DNA from: Candidatus Thiodiazotropha endoloripes
GTDB taxonomy: Bacteria > Pseudomonadota > Gammaproteobacteria > Chromatiales > Chromatiaceae
Direction of reading: 5' to 3'
Assembly (NCBI GenBank): GCA_001709035.1
Contig: LVKA01000019.1
Coordinates: 124,001 to 188,000 of the forward strand
Length of the DNA: 64,000 nt
A program made the position numbers and the translations under genes. Numbering within the stretch: the first letter of the stretch is position 1; every line of letters begins with the position of its first letter. The notes beneath the pieces were generated by a model, which worked only from the letters and a program-made list of their open reading frames with translations, was not told the DNA's origin and searched no databases. This document shows positions 17,950-25,626 of this stretch, one piece after another.

Positions 17950-19146
17950 TCAGGCAATAGGTTCCCACTGATGGCTCATTTTGACCATTCCGACCTCACT
18001 GGTCTCATGTCGGACACGAAATTGACAACAAACCGGACGGGAATCGTAAACATGCAGTCCGCTGCGGTCAATCAGCCAGGCCTCAAGGGCGTAATCCCCG
18101 GACATCAGATTGATCGGATCAAAGACCAGCCTGACCCCGTAACGCTTGTCAGCGATCGGGTAGAGACCCAATTGATCGATCAAGGTTGATACACCATACA
18201 CCTGAAGTCCATCGTTACGAATCAATACCAAACCGATATGCACATCATCCGCTGGCCGGGAACCGATATCGGCCTCGACCCGAATCGCAAAATGATCGCC
18301 GGTTTGATAGAGCGGTATGTTTTCCGGCGTGTCGATGCCGCCCTCCAACACCACCTCGGTCAGATAGACATCGCCGGCTGCCTCAGCATCCGGTGCGGCA
18401 CGATCTCTGCTACCCGCTTTTTGCCGCTGCCTGACAGAGTCCTGGTAGTCATCCACCACCTTGGCTGACTCGCCCATACCCATGACCACACCGTTCTCCA
18501 ACCAGACAGCCTGCTCACACAGCTCCTTCACCTGATAGAGATTATGCGAGCAGAATACCAACGTTCTGCCCTCATCCCGAAACTTCATCATCCTGTCCAT
18601 GCTCTTTTTCTGAAACAGGGCATCTCCGACGGAGAGGGCTTCATCCACGATCAGTACATCGGGATCGATCGAAGTGATGACGGAAAACGCCAAGCGTACG
18701 AACATGCCGGACGAATAGGATTTAACCGGGCGATGGATGGCGACGCCCAACTCGGAGAATTCAATAATCTGCGGTGTTCTCTCAGCGGTTTCCGCCGCAG
18801 AGAGTCCCAACAGGGAGCAGGCCAGTTGAATGTTCTCCAGCCCGGAAAACTCCGGATGAAAACCTGAGCCTAGTTCGAGTATGGCGGATTTTCTGCCTTC
18901 TATATGCAGGCTGCCGGTGGTTGGTGTCAGCGTCCCCGCAAGTAATTTAAGCAGCGTAGATTTTCCTGCTCCGTTATCGCCGATCACACCAAAGGTGGTG
19001 CCCTTGGGGATGGTCAAATCGATGGGCGCCAAAGCGTCGACCTGATTGTGAAACGGCTTACGCAGCAACCACTCCTTGAAGAGATCGATCGGCTTGGCGT
19101 ACTGTCGGTAGCTCTTCGACAGCTGTCGGGCTTCGATCGCGGTCAC
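17950..19146 (-). CDS. wzt: Polysaccharide ABC exporter ATPase with C-terminal glycan-binding domain (Wzt)
   Basis: 398 residues. The nucleotide-binding domain has Walker A GDNGAGKST at 56-64, signature KSYSSGM at 141-147, Walker B VLIVDE at 163-168 and the switch H200. The signature with YSSGM and the LELGSGFHPEFSG loop are hallmarks of the O-antigen/teichoic-acid exporters. From about residue 245 a beta-rich extension matches the Wzt C-terminal carbohydrate-binding domain, which recognises the finished chain end. GTG start overlaps the wzm stop (GTGA). With Wzm it exports full-length undecaprenyl-linked polysaccharide across the inner membrane. Confidence 0.9.
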   Translation of the reverse strand: MTAIEARQLSKSYRQYAKPIDLFKEWLLRKPFHNQVDALAPIDLTIPKGTTFGVIGDNGAGKSTLLKLLAGTLTPTTGSLHIEGRKSAILELGSGFHPEFSGLENIQLACSLLGLSAAETAERTPQIIEFSELGVAIHRPVKSYSSGMFVRLAFSVITSIDPDVLIVDEALSVGDALFQKKSMDRMMKFRDEGRTLVFCSHNLYQVKELCEQAVWLENGVVMGMGESAKVVDDYQDSVRQRQKAGSRDRAAPDAEAAGDVYLTEVVLEGGIDTPENIPLYQTGDHFAIRVEADIGSRPADDVHIGLVLIRNDGLQVYGVSTLIDQLGLYPIADKRYGVRLVFDPINLMSGDYALEAWLIDRSGLHVYDSRPVCCQFRVRHETSEVGMVKMSHQWEPIA

Positions 19147-19934
19147 AGGAAGTCCTTCGCCCGATGTTGCAGGCGACTGAACAGTGCCCCCGTGACCACC
19201 ATGATGATCAGCGCCGAGAGTCCGACAATCAAAAGATTATCCACTGGCCAGGACTGCTCAAGTATGACTGAGCGATATGCCTCGACCAGCCAGGTCAGGG
19301 GATTACCCTCAATCAACGGACGAAAACTCTGCGGGATCATCTCCACCGGATAGATGATCGGAGTGGTGAAAAAGAGCGCCATCATGATCATCGGCAATAC
19401 TTGACTAACATCCTTGATGAAGACCGACAGTATCGCCACCAGGGGCGCCAGGGAGAAGGTCAACAACAACCGGAGGGCGATCAGTGCAGGAAGCAGTATC
19501 AGGGTTTTGCCGGGAGGATAGCCCATAACCCAGGCAGCAAACACCAGAATCACCAACCCCAGGACTTCCTGAATCAAAGTACCGAAGGCAGCGATTGCTG
19601 GAAACACGATTGCCGGCATCTGGGTCTTCAGTAACAGATCACGGTTGTTGGAGAGGCTGCTGCTTGCCTGCTGCAGACCATCCTGCAATGCGCTGAAGGG
19701 CATCAACGCGGCAAACAGATAGAGCGCAAAATCCCCACTGCCACCATCAGGCCGGAAGCTGATTTTCAGAATCCCCGAAAAGACAAAACTGTAGACCAGC
19801 AGCAGGAACAGGGGCTGCGCCAGCAGCCACAAGGGCCCCAACAGGGTACCTTTTATTCTAAGCAGGGTATCGCGCCGCACCATCAGCATGACGCTCTGGC
19901 GATGCCGGTAGAGGTCTCGATAGATCTTGAACAA
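19143..19934 (-). CDS. wzm: Polysaccharide ABC exporter permease (Wzm)
   Basis: 263 residues with six hydrophobic segments of the ABC-2 polysaccharide exporter type. RRDTLLRIKGTLLGPLW near residue 20-36 is the characteristic amphipathic segment before the first membrane helix, and FFTTPIIYP is typical near helix 5. Partner of the overlapping wzt gene. The start is taken as the TTG at 19932-19934 because GAAGG lies four bases before it; an internal ATG at residue 17 would cut the conserved N-terminus. Confidence 0.88.
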   Translation of the reverse strand: MFKIYRDLYRHRQSVMLMVRRDTLLRIKGTLLGPLWLLAQPLFLLLVYSFVFSGILKISFRPDGGSGDFALYLFAALMPFSALQDGLQQASSSLSNNRDLLLKTQMPAIVFPAIAAFGTLIQEVLGLVILVFAAWVMGYPPGKTLILLPALIALRLLLTFSLAPLVAILSVFIKDVSQVLPMIMMALFFTTPIIYPVEMIPQSFRPLIEGNPLTWLVEAYRSVILEQSWPVDNLLIVGLSALIIMVVTGALFSRLQHRAKDFL

Positions 19935-20231
19935 GCGCCTTCAGTTTCCAGTCTAGAGGGGAAAAGGCGCTATGATACATCAGAACCCGATGATTGCCGA
20001 GCCAGGCCCACAACAGCCTGAAACAACTCGATTGAGAGCAGCGAGCGATTGACCGCGAATGGAGGCTCATCACCGCAAATGCTCGCCAATGACAAAACAG
20101 AATTTACCGCATGGTCCTCCAGGACCTGTCGATTTCGCAGTTCGGTTCATGCTACCGTTCCAGAAATCTATTGATCGGGAACATCGCTTGTCCGTGTCAA
20201 TACTATCCACAACAGCTTGCAAGGTTGATTT
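19935..20231. other. Divergent intergenic region between wzm and the GT-C gene
   Basis: 297 bp separating two divergent transcription units, so it should hold promoters in both directions. A hairpin with arms GCGCCTT/AAGGCGC (19935-19941 and 19964-19970) lies in the leader immediately upstream of the wzm start. No convincing -35/-10 pair or gene was recognised. Confidence 0.4.
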
Positions 20232-22004
20232 GTGCCGGTTCGACAAAACCTGATCACTGCGGCCCTACTGTTCGGCCTGGTGGCACTGACTTTTTTACTC
20301 AACCAGAGCGCTCTCTCGGGAAACTGGCGTTTCGATGACGGTTGGCTTCTCGATTATGCCAGCCGTTTTTCCCCCTTCGACTACTTTTTCAATCCGGCAA
20401 TCACCCGGGGCTACTCGCTGAATAACCTGACCCCGACAAACCCACTGATTTTCGATCTCAACCTATGGCTGTTCGGGTTTGATCCAAAAGGTTTCTATAT
20501 TCAGCACCTGACCACCCTTGCCGCTTGCGCGATTGCCAGTTACTTCCTGTTACGTTGCTGGGTTAGCCCTCTGTTTGCCTTTCTTGGCGGGGTTCTTTTT
20601 TTAATTGGCGCACCGACACAATTCGTTGCCCAGCAACTGATGGTCGGCCACTATGTCAGCGGACTGCTGTTTAGCATACTTGCGATCTATGCGTTTCAGC
20701 TCAATCTGAATAGAAGGCACTGGTTACTGACACCCCTGACAACTCTGTTCTATGTGATTGCCACCACCTGCAAGGAAGTCTATTTCCCCCTGCCTTTCGT
20801 GTTGTTGCTGCTGCCGGGCCAATCACTCTCAGTCCGACTCAAGCTGGCGCTGCCGATGCTGATCTGGTCTGCCGCCTATATGTTCTGGCGACTTGCCGTG
20901 CTGGGATCATTTGTCGGTGGATACGATGCAGGTGGTCAGGCATTTTCATTGAGCAAGGCGGTGCAATCCTATGGCGCCATTCCGGAACTGCTGTTTGCCA
21001 CACCCTACCTGCCTTGGTTACTGAGTCTGATTTTCATTGCATTGATCGTCACCCTGGCACTCAGAAAACGACTCAATATTCCACTGATGGTCGTTGCGCT
21101 GCTTGCGGTACTGCTGCCACTGCTTCCCCTGACCCAGCACCCCGGGATCACCGAGGCCAACCGCTATCTGCTGCTTCCCTGGTGGCTTTTCACGATGACA
21201 CTGATCATCGCCCTGGCAAACACGGACTCCCTGAACATTGGTTTGAAATCTGTGATCCTGCTGATCTTCACCGCTTCAGCAGGTACTCAAGCCTGGCAGG
21301 CACAACAGGCCATGCAACCCAGAGTCAGTCATTTCGATGCGGTGTATCAGTTCTTTCTGCAGCCACCAGCCGGGGGGATATTCTATTCCAAGCAGATCAA
21401 GGACGCTTACCATCTGGACACAGTACTCAACGGCGCCAGATACGCCCAGGCCAGAGTATCGGAAAAATCGACCGAGAAGCTTCCCCTCTTCATGGATTCC
21501 CGCAACCTGAGGTCAATCGACACCGAACAGAAAAGCATCTGGCGTTATGACACCGATTGCCAATGTATAATCAATATTTCAGAACGGATAAAAAGTGGAA
21601 AAAAGCCCAAGCCAAAAGCGCCGAAAATCCTCACTGTTGCCATCTCGCCCCCCTATCCCCCACTGTTCGAAGCAGGCCCTGGATCACTCAGCATGAGCAT
21701 GCAAAACGAGCAAAGATTGCAGTTTCAAGGGCACTCTGTTCACCCGGCCGATGACCTTGAGCATGAGATCATTCTAATCACCCCGCGGCAGCCGAAACGT
21801 ATCAAAAGCAAACTTGCACCAGTCAAAGCAGAGTCGGCAGGGGAATACCGCTTTACCCTGACACTCGATTATGCGGATCGCGACAGCCGGGATCTGGCGG
21901 CCAAACAGAGCTGCCTGCTGATCCGTTCCGCCTATTCACCAATCCGTCTGTTGCCCAATCAACAGGCTAGCGTCTGCAACGACTTACTGTCATTAAAACC
22001 ATGA
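20232..22004 (+). CDS. Polytopic GT-C-like membrane glycosyltransferase (Gtr-type)
   Basis: 590 residues. About 10-12 hydrophobic segments occupy residues 8-360, followed by a soluble C-terminal domain of roughly 200 residues. The first extracytoplasmic loop carries RFDDGWLLDYASRFSP; an acidic pair there is the usual catalytic feature of GT-C enzymes that use polyprenyl-phosphate sugars. GTG start with AAGG seven bases upstream; its 3' end overlaps gtrA (ATGA). GtrA and GtrB follow, so by analogy with O-antigen glucosylation loci this would be the variable transferase that moves a sugar from undecaprenyl phosphate to O-antigen in the periplasm. The assignment relies on context more than sequence. 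Confidence 0.7.
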   Translation: MPVRQNLITAALLFGLVALTFLLNQSALSGNWRFDDGWLLDYASRFSPFDYFFNPAITRGYSLNNLTPTNPLIFDLNLWLFGFDPKGFYIQHLTTLAACAIASYFLLRCWVSPLFAFLGGVLFLIGAPTQFVAQQLMVGHYVSGLLFSILAIYAFQLNLNRRHWLLTPLTTLFYVIATTCKEVYFPLPFVLLLLPGQSLSVRLKLALPMLIWSAAYMFWRLAVLGSFVGGYDAGGQAFSLSKAVQSYGAIPELLFATPYLPWLLSLIFIALIVTLALRKRLNIPLMVVALLAVLLPLLPLTQHPGITEANRYLLLPWWLFTMTLIIALANTDSLNIGLKSVILLIFTASAGTQAWQAQQAMQPRVSHFDAVYQFFLQPPAGGIFYSKQIKDAYHLDTVLNGARYAQARVSEKSTEKLPLFMDSRNLRSIDTEQKSIWRYDTDCQCIINISERIKSGKKPKPKAPKILTVAISPPYPPLFEAGPGSLSMSMQNEQRLQFQGHSVHPADDLEHEIILITPRQPKRIKSKLAPVKAESAGEYRFTLTLDYADRDSRDLAAKQSCLLIRSAYSPIRLLPNQQASVCNDLLSLKP

Positions 22005-22429
22005 ACACCCGTCTCACCAAAACCCTGCTCAACAAGGTACTGAGCCGACAGTTTCTGAGATACCTGCTGGTGGGTGGCGCCTCCTGGGTGGTGGACTTCC
22101 TGGTTTTCCTTCTGACCTATTCCCATATCGGCATCGTACCTGCGCAGACAATCGCACGGGTTGTCGGCGCCCTGGTCGCATTTGCCGGACACAAGCTCAT
22201 TGTTTTCGAGGATCGGCAATTCACCCCTCAGGCGCTACGCCAGCAACTCATTCAATATCTGATTCTGTGGCTTGTCTCGTACACTCTCAGCATCATCCTG
22301 TTATTGGCTTTTATCAATCTGCTGCAGCTCCACCCCGTGGCCGCCAAGCTGATCACCGAGGCTATTATCATAGTCATTAACTTTGTTACGATGAGACGCT
22401 ACATATTCGCCTCAAAAGCCGGAGCCTGA
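22001..22429 (+). CDS. gtrA: GtrA-family membrane protein
   Basis: 142 residues, four transmembrane helices, and typical GtrA features: an N-terminal RQFLRYLLVGGASWVVDF and a C-terminal ITEAIIIVINFVTMRRYIF. Family members are thought to flip undecaprenyl-phosphate-linked sugars to the periplasmic side. Overlaps the upstream GT-C gene by four bases and is followed one base later by gtrB, making a compact three-gene set. Confidence 0.88.
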   Translation: MNTRLTKTLLNKVLSRQFLRYLLVGGASWVVDFLVFLLTYSHIGIVPAQTIARVVGALVAFAGHKLIVFEDRQFTPQALRQQLIQYLILWLVSYTLSIILLLAFINLLQLHPVAAKLITEAIIIVINFVTMRRYIFASKAGA

Positions 22430-22430
22430 C

Positions 22431-23390
22431 ATGTTGATCTCCTTGGTTGTTCCCATCTATAACGAGCAATCCGCTCTGTCGGGATTCTGGCAAAACCTGG
22501 AACAGTGCCTGGCTGGCAGTGACACACAATTTGAGGCCGTGTTGATCGATGACGGATCGACAGACAGCAGTTGGGAGGCGATCAAAAGTCTGGCGAACGA
22601 CAGCACCATCCCGATCAAAGCGATACGATTCAGCCGAAACTTTGGCAAGGAGGCGGCGATACTGGCTGGACTTCGCGCAACAAGCGGTCAGGCTGCCGTC
22701 GTGATGGATGCGGATTTGCAGCATCCCCCCGCCCTCATCCCGCAAATGATTGAACACTGGCAGAGTGGAAAAACCAAAGTGGTTGAGGCGGTGAAACGCA
22801 AGCGCCAGGATGAATCAGCCCTAAGACGCCTGGGTGCACGACTCTACTATCGGCTGTTCAATCTCTCCAGCGGCATGAAACTGGATGGAGCCAGTGATTT
22901 CAAACTGCTCGACCGGGCAGCAATCGATCAATACATTGCACTGCCGGAAGTCGGCCGTTACTTTCGCGGCCTGACAACCTGGCTCGGCTTTGAGGCGATC
23001 GCTGTCGAATTCGATCCTCCATCCCGCAATGCCGGAGAGAGTCATTGGGGTGCGGGGCACTTGCTGCGGCTGGCCCGTTCCACCATTATCAGCTTCTCCT
23101 CACTACCTCTCAGGATTGTGACCTGGTTTGGATTTGCCGGCCTGGTTTTCAGTTTGGGACTGACAATTCAGACCTTATGGTATAAATGGCAGGGCTATGC
23201 CGAAGCCGGTTTTCCAACAGTCATACTGCTGATACTGGTGATGGGTAGTATGATTCTACTCGGGCTCGGGCTGATTGGAGAGTACATTGCAGAGATCTAT
23301 AGAGAGGTTAAGCGACGGCCTATCTACATCATTGCTCAATCGCTCCCATCCCCTCGGGACTTCGACGACACAGACAGTAAACAGGGGTGA
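22431..23390 (+). CDS. gtrB: GtrB/ArnC-like polyprenyl-phosphate glycosyltransferase
   Basis: 319 residues. The GT2 domain has VVPIYNEQSAL, VLIDDGSTDSSW, SRNFGKEAAILAGL and MDADLQHPP. Two C-terminal transmembrane helices flank WYKWQGYAEAGFPT, the arrangement of GtrB and ArnC. Such enzymes load a sugar from UDP-sugar onto undecaprenyl phosphate in the inner membrane. Start one base after the gtrA stop. It most likely supplies the donor used by the GT-C protein. The identity of the sugar (glucose in the best-known cases) is unknown here. Confidence 0.87.
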   Translation: MLISLVVPIYNEQSALSGFWQNLEQCLAGSDTQFEAVLIDDGSTDSSWEAIKSLANDSTIPIKAIRFSRNFGKEAAILAGLRATSGQAAVVMDADLQHPPALIPQMIEHWQSGKTKVVEAVKRKRQDESALRRLGARLYYRLFNLSSGMKLDGASDFKLLDRAAIDQYIALPEVGRYFRGLTTWLGFEAIAVEFDPPSRNAGESHWGAGHLLRLARSTIISFSSLPLRIVTWFGFAGLVFSLGLTIQTLWYKWQGYAEAGFPTVILLILVMGSMILLGLGLIGEYIAEIYREVKRRPIYIIAQSLPSPRDFDDTDSKQG

Positions 23391-23471
23391 TGGCACGATC
23401 GAACTATTGGTATCATCAGACTGTCTGAGTAGACGCTTTGTAACCAACGAACCTCTGAGTATTTCACTTTT

Positions 23472-23530
23472 CGTCATTCCGGCGAATGCCGGGGTCCAGC
23501 AGATGGATTCCGGCATTCGCCACAATGACG
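23472..23530. repeat. REP-like imperfect palindrome
   Basis: Arms of 21 bases (23472-23492 and 23510-23530) match at 19 positions: CGTCATTCCGGCGAATGCCGG on one side and its near reverse complement on the other, with a 17-base centre containing GTCCAG. This is the common proteobacterial intergenic hairpin repeat beginning CGTCATTCC. It lies between gtrB and the FKBP gene. Confidence 0.75.
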
Positions 23531-23577
23531 GACTTATCAGAGGCTCCTTAAATCCAAACAGGTATTAATTCAAGACT

Positions 23578-24273
23578 ATGAAAAACAAGTTTCTGATCTT
23601 CTTCAGTTTACTCCTCGGCTTTGCACAGACTGGCTTTGCGGTTGAACTGAACACCCACAAACAGAAGTACAGTTATGCGATTGGACTTCAAATCGGCCAG
23701 ATGCTGGTTGCCCAGGATATCCGCGAAGTGGATGCGGATGCTTTTGCCGCGGCGGTATCCGACTTTCTGGCAAAAAAGCAGCCTCAACTGAGCCAGGAAG
23801 AGATGCAGGCCGCACTCAGGAAATTCTATGGGGATGCTAAAGCGGCCCGAGCGGAACTGGCCAAAGAGAACCTTGCCAAAGGCACCAAGTATCGTGAGGA
23901 GCATGCCAAACAAACGGGCGTGACCGTGCTTAAAAACGGCCTCCAGTATGAGGTGATGTCCCCGGGCAATGGGGAGCATCCGAAAGCGGATCAACGGGTC
24001 GAGGTTCACTACACAGGTAAACTGATCGATGGCACTGTCTTCGACAGCTCCCACTCAAGAGGCAAACCGACACAATTCAATCTCAACAGTGTCGTGCCAG
24101 GATTCCGTGAAGCCATCACCAGAATGCAGCCTGGCGGTAAGTGGGTTGTTGTGATGCCACCTGAACTGGCTTATGGCGAGAAAGGTGCCGGTAAAAAGAT
24201 TGGCCCCAATGAAACCCTGACTTTCGAGATCGAGTATATCGGGCCGGTTGCTGCAGCTCCGGCGAAGAAATGA
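23578..24273 (+). CDS. Periplasmic FKBP-type peptidyl-prolyl isomerase (FkpA/Mip-like)
   Basis: 231 residues. A signal peptide (MKNKFLIFFSLLLGFAQTGFA) is followed by an N-terminal dimerisation domain with YAIGLQIGQMLVAQ and a helical linker. A C-terminal FKBP domain from about residue 120 has RVEVHYTGKLIDGTVFDSS, VVPGFREAI, KWVVVMPPELAYGEKGAG and TLTFEIE. It catalyses proline isomerisation and acts as a chaperone for exported proteins in the periplasm. It stands alone, downstream of a REP-like repeat, and converges with the SRPBCC gene. Confidence 0.92.
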   Translation: MKNKFLIFFSLLLGFAQTGFAVELNTHKQKYSYAIGLQIGQMLVAQDIREVDADAFAAAVSDFLAKKQPQLSQEEMQAALRKFYGDAKAARAELAKENLAKGTKYREEHAKQTGVTVLKNGLQYEVMSPGNGEHPKADQRVEVHYTGKLIDGTVFDSSHSRGKPTQFNLNSVVPGFREAITRMQPGGKWVVVMPPELAYGEKGAGKKIGPNETLTFEIEYIGPVAAAPAKK

Positions 24274-24330
24274 CACAGTCATGAATCATCGGGTTGTACT
24301 CAGTGGGTCGTGATCATCTAGTAGGCCACT

Positions 24331-24350
24331 AGGGCCTGCTAAAAACTAAT
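24331..24350 (+). repeat. Degenerate copy of the AGGGCCTGTTAACAC element
   Basis: AGGGCCTGCTAAAAACTAAT matches the element core with several differences. It lies between two convergent genes, where it may also act as part of a transcription end. Confidence 0.4.
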
Positions 24351-24417
24351 AGAGCGCTTTAATTCACGGACAATACACCACTGAGTTCAACCTGGCCGAT
24401 TAAGCCAAGCCATCCTC

Positions 24418-25422
24418 TTACTTAACCGGCACATAGAGCGAAGTTTTTATTTCATTTGTATGACCGACTTCGTTCGGATCATTCTCATAGAATTCGAAAG
24501 AGGCCGCCTTCTTTCGTGGCTTGATCTTCTGCATCTGCAGATGGCTATAGGCTTGATACCAAGCCAATTCCAGAAACTGATAACTCCCTTGCATGGTGAC
24601 TTTGTAATAGCGGCCAGCAGGGAACTGCTTCTGCTTGAATCCGGATTGCGTCACTTCCTGATTGACCGGCAGGCACATATCACACTTGAAATACATCGTC
24701 TGCAAGTCAACGTCATGGTAACAGGTGAAGGGACAGCCGCTGGTCAACTGCTGATTCTCCGCGGCAAATTCACCCAGCTTCGAGAACCCTTCCGCCATCG
24801 CGGTTTTCATCGTCTCCAGGTCACCCTCAAATGGAATCGTCAAGGCAGTTTGCGCAGGCATCTCGACAACGCCTGCAAAACTGAAACGGGGGTACTCCGC
24901 ACCAGGCTCAAGTACGCCACGTAACATGGCCAAACCGGTATCGTAATCCTTGCCCACATATTCAGCGATTTTTTTTGTCATGAAGCGAAACAGAAAAGGC
25001 ATGCTGCCAGACATATTCCAACTTACCTGTGTATTGCCCTCATCCAGCCGTTCCAGTTCCCACCAGACCTGACTGACCGACTTGAATGGGCGCAGGAATT
25101 CAATCTTCTGCTCTATTTTGTCTGATCCTGAAAACTTCATATGGGTCAAACGCCCGGCGCCAACCGTCTCCCCATCCCAGCTGTACCAGCCACCCTGCTG
25201 ATCCGGTGCATCTGAATATTCGAGATGTGCCTCCGGTTCATGCATCAACCAGGGACTCCATTCCGGCCAACTTCTGAAATCTTTTATTTTTTCAAAAACC
25301 TGCTCCCGAGCAACCCCGATCGTCAGACTTCGACTCACCACGAATTCACCTTTCAAGGTTGACAGATAGATCAGGGGAACAGCGAGTATAACGACAAATA
25401 GAACAATCAATATCGTGGTCAT
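24418..25422 (-). CDS. Membrane-anchored SRPBCC and GyrI-like two-domain protein
   Basis: 334 residues from the ATG at 25420-25422, with GGAGAG just upstream; an ATG twelve bases earlier is less well placed. One N-terminal transmembrane helix (ILIVLFVVILAVPLIYLS) is followed by a START/SRPBCC domain at about 25-165 (typical RSWPEWSPWL). A second domain at about 175-334 resembles the GyrI/AraC effector-binding fold (GRYYKVTMQGSYQFLELAWYQ). Four cysteines in the second domain (CPFTC and KCDMC) could bind a metal or form disulfides. Family proteins bind small hydrophobic ligands. The function is unknown. Confidence 0.72.
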   Translation of the reverse strand: MTTILIVLFVVILAVPLIYLSTLKGEFVVSRSLTIGVAREQVFEKIKDFRSWPEWSPWLMHEPEAHLEYSDAPDQQGGWYSWDGETVGAGRLTHMKFSGSDKIEQKIEFLRPFKSVSQVWWELERLDEGNTQVSWNMSGSMPFLFRFMTKKIAEYVGKDYDTGLAMLRGVLEPGAEYPRFSFAGVVEMPAQTALTIPFEGDLETMKTAMAEGFSKLGEFAAENQQLTSGCPFTCYHDVDLQTMYFKCDMCLPVNQEVTQSGFKQKQFPAGRYYKVTMQGSYQFLELAWYQAYSHLQMQKIKPRKKAASFEFYENDPNEVGHTNEIKTSLYVPVK

Positions 25423-25626
25423 GGCTCTCTCCATCAGTGGTCATCTTGAGTGACAAACTACTACCAGTTAAGCATATGCTCCAGTAGCAATCCTGAATTA
25501 GGGGTTGTTTGTATACTCTTTCCGGCGAATAGGGGAGAGAGTCAGTTGACGGGTTAAAACGACGAAAGTCACTCAGTAGAGTAATCCTAAAGCTCGTACT
25601 CCAGGAACCTGACAGAAGATGCCGGG

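Noticed and set aside
19858-20073. 71-codon minus-strand frame across the wzm start
   Set aside because: Overlaps wzm in another frame and lacks a ribosome site; the region is better explained as a leader with a hairpin.
23472-23530. Possible terminator downstream of gtrB
   Set aside because: The hairpin has no T run on either side and matches the widespread REP-type repeat instead.
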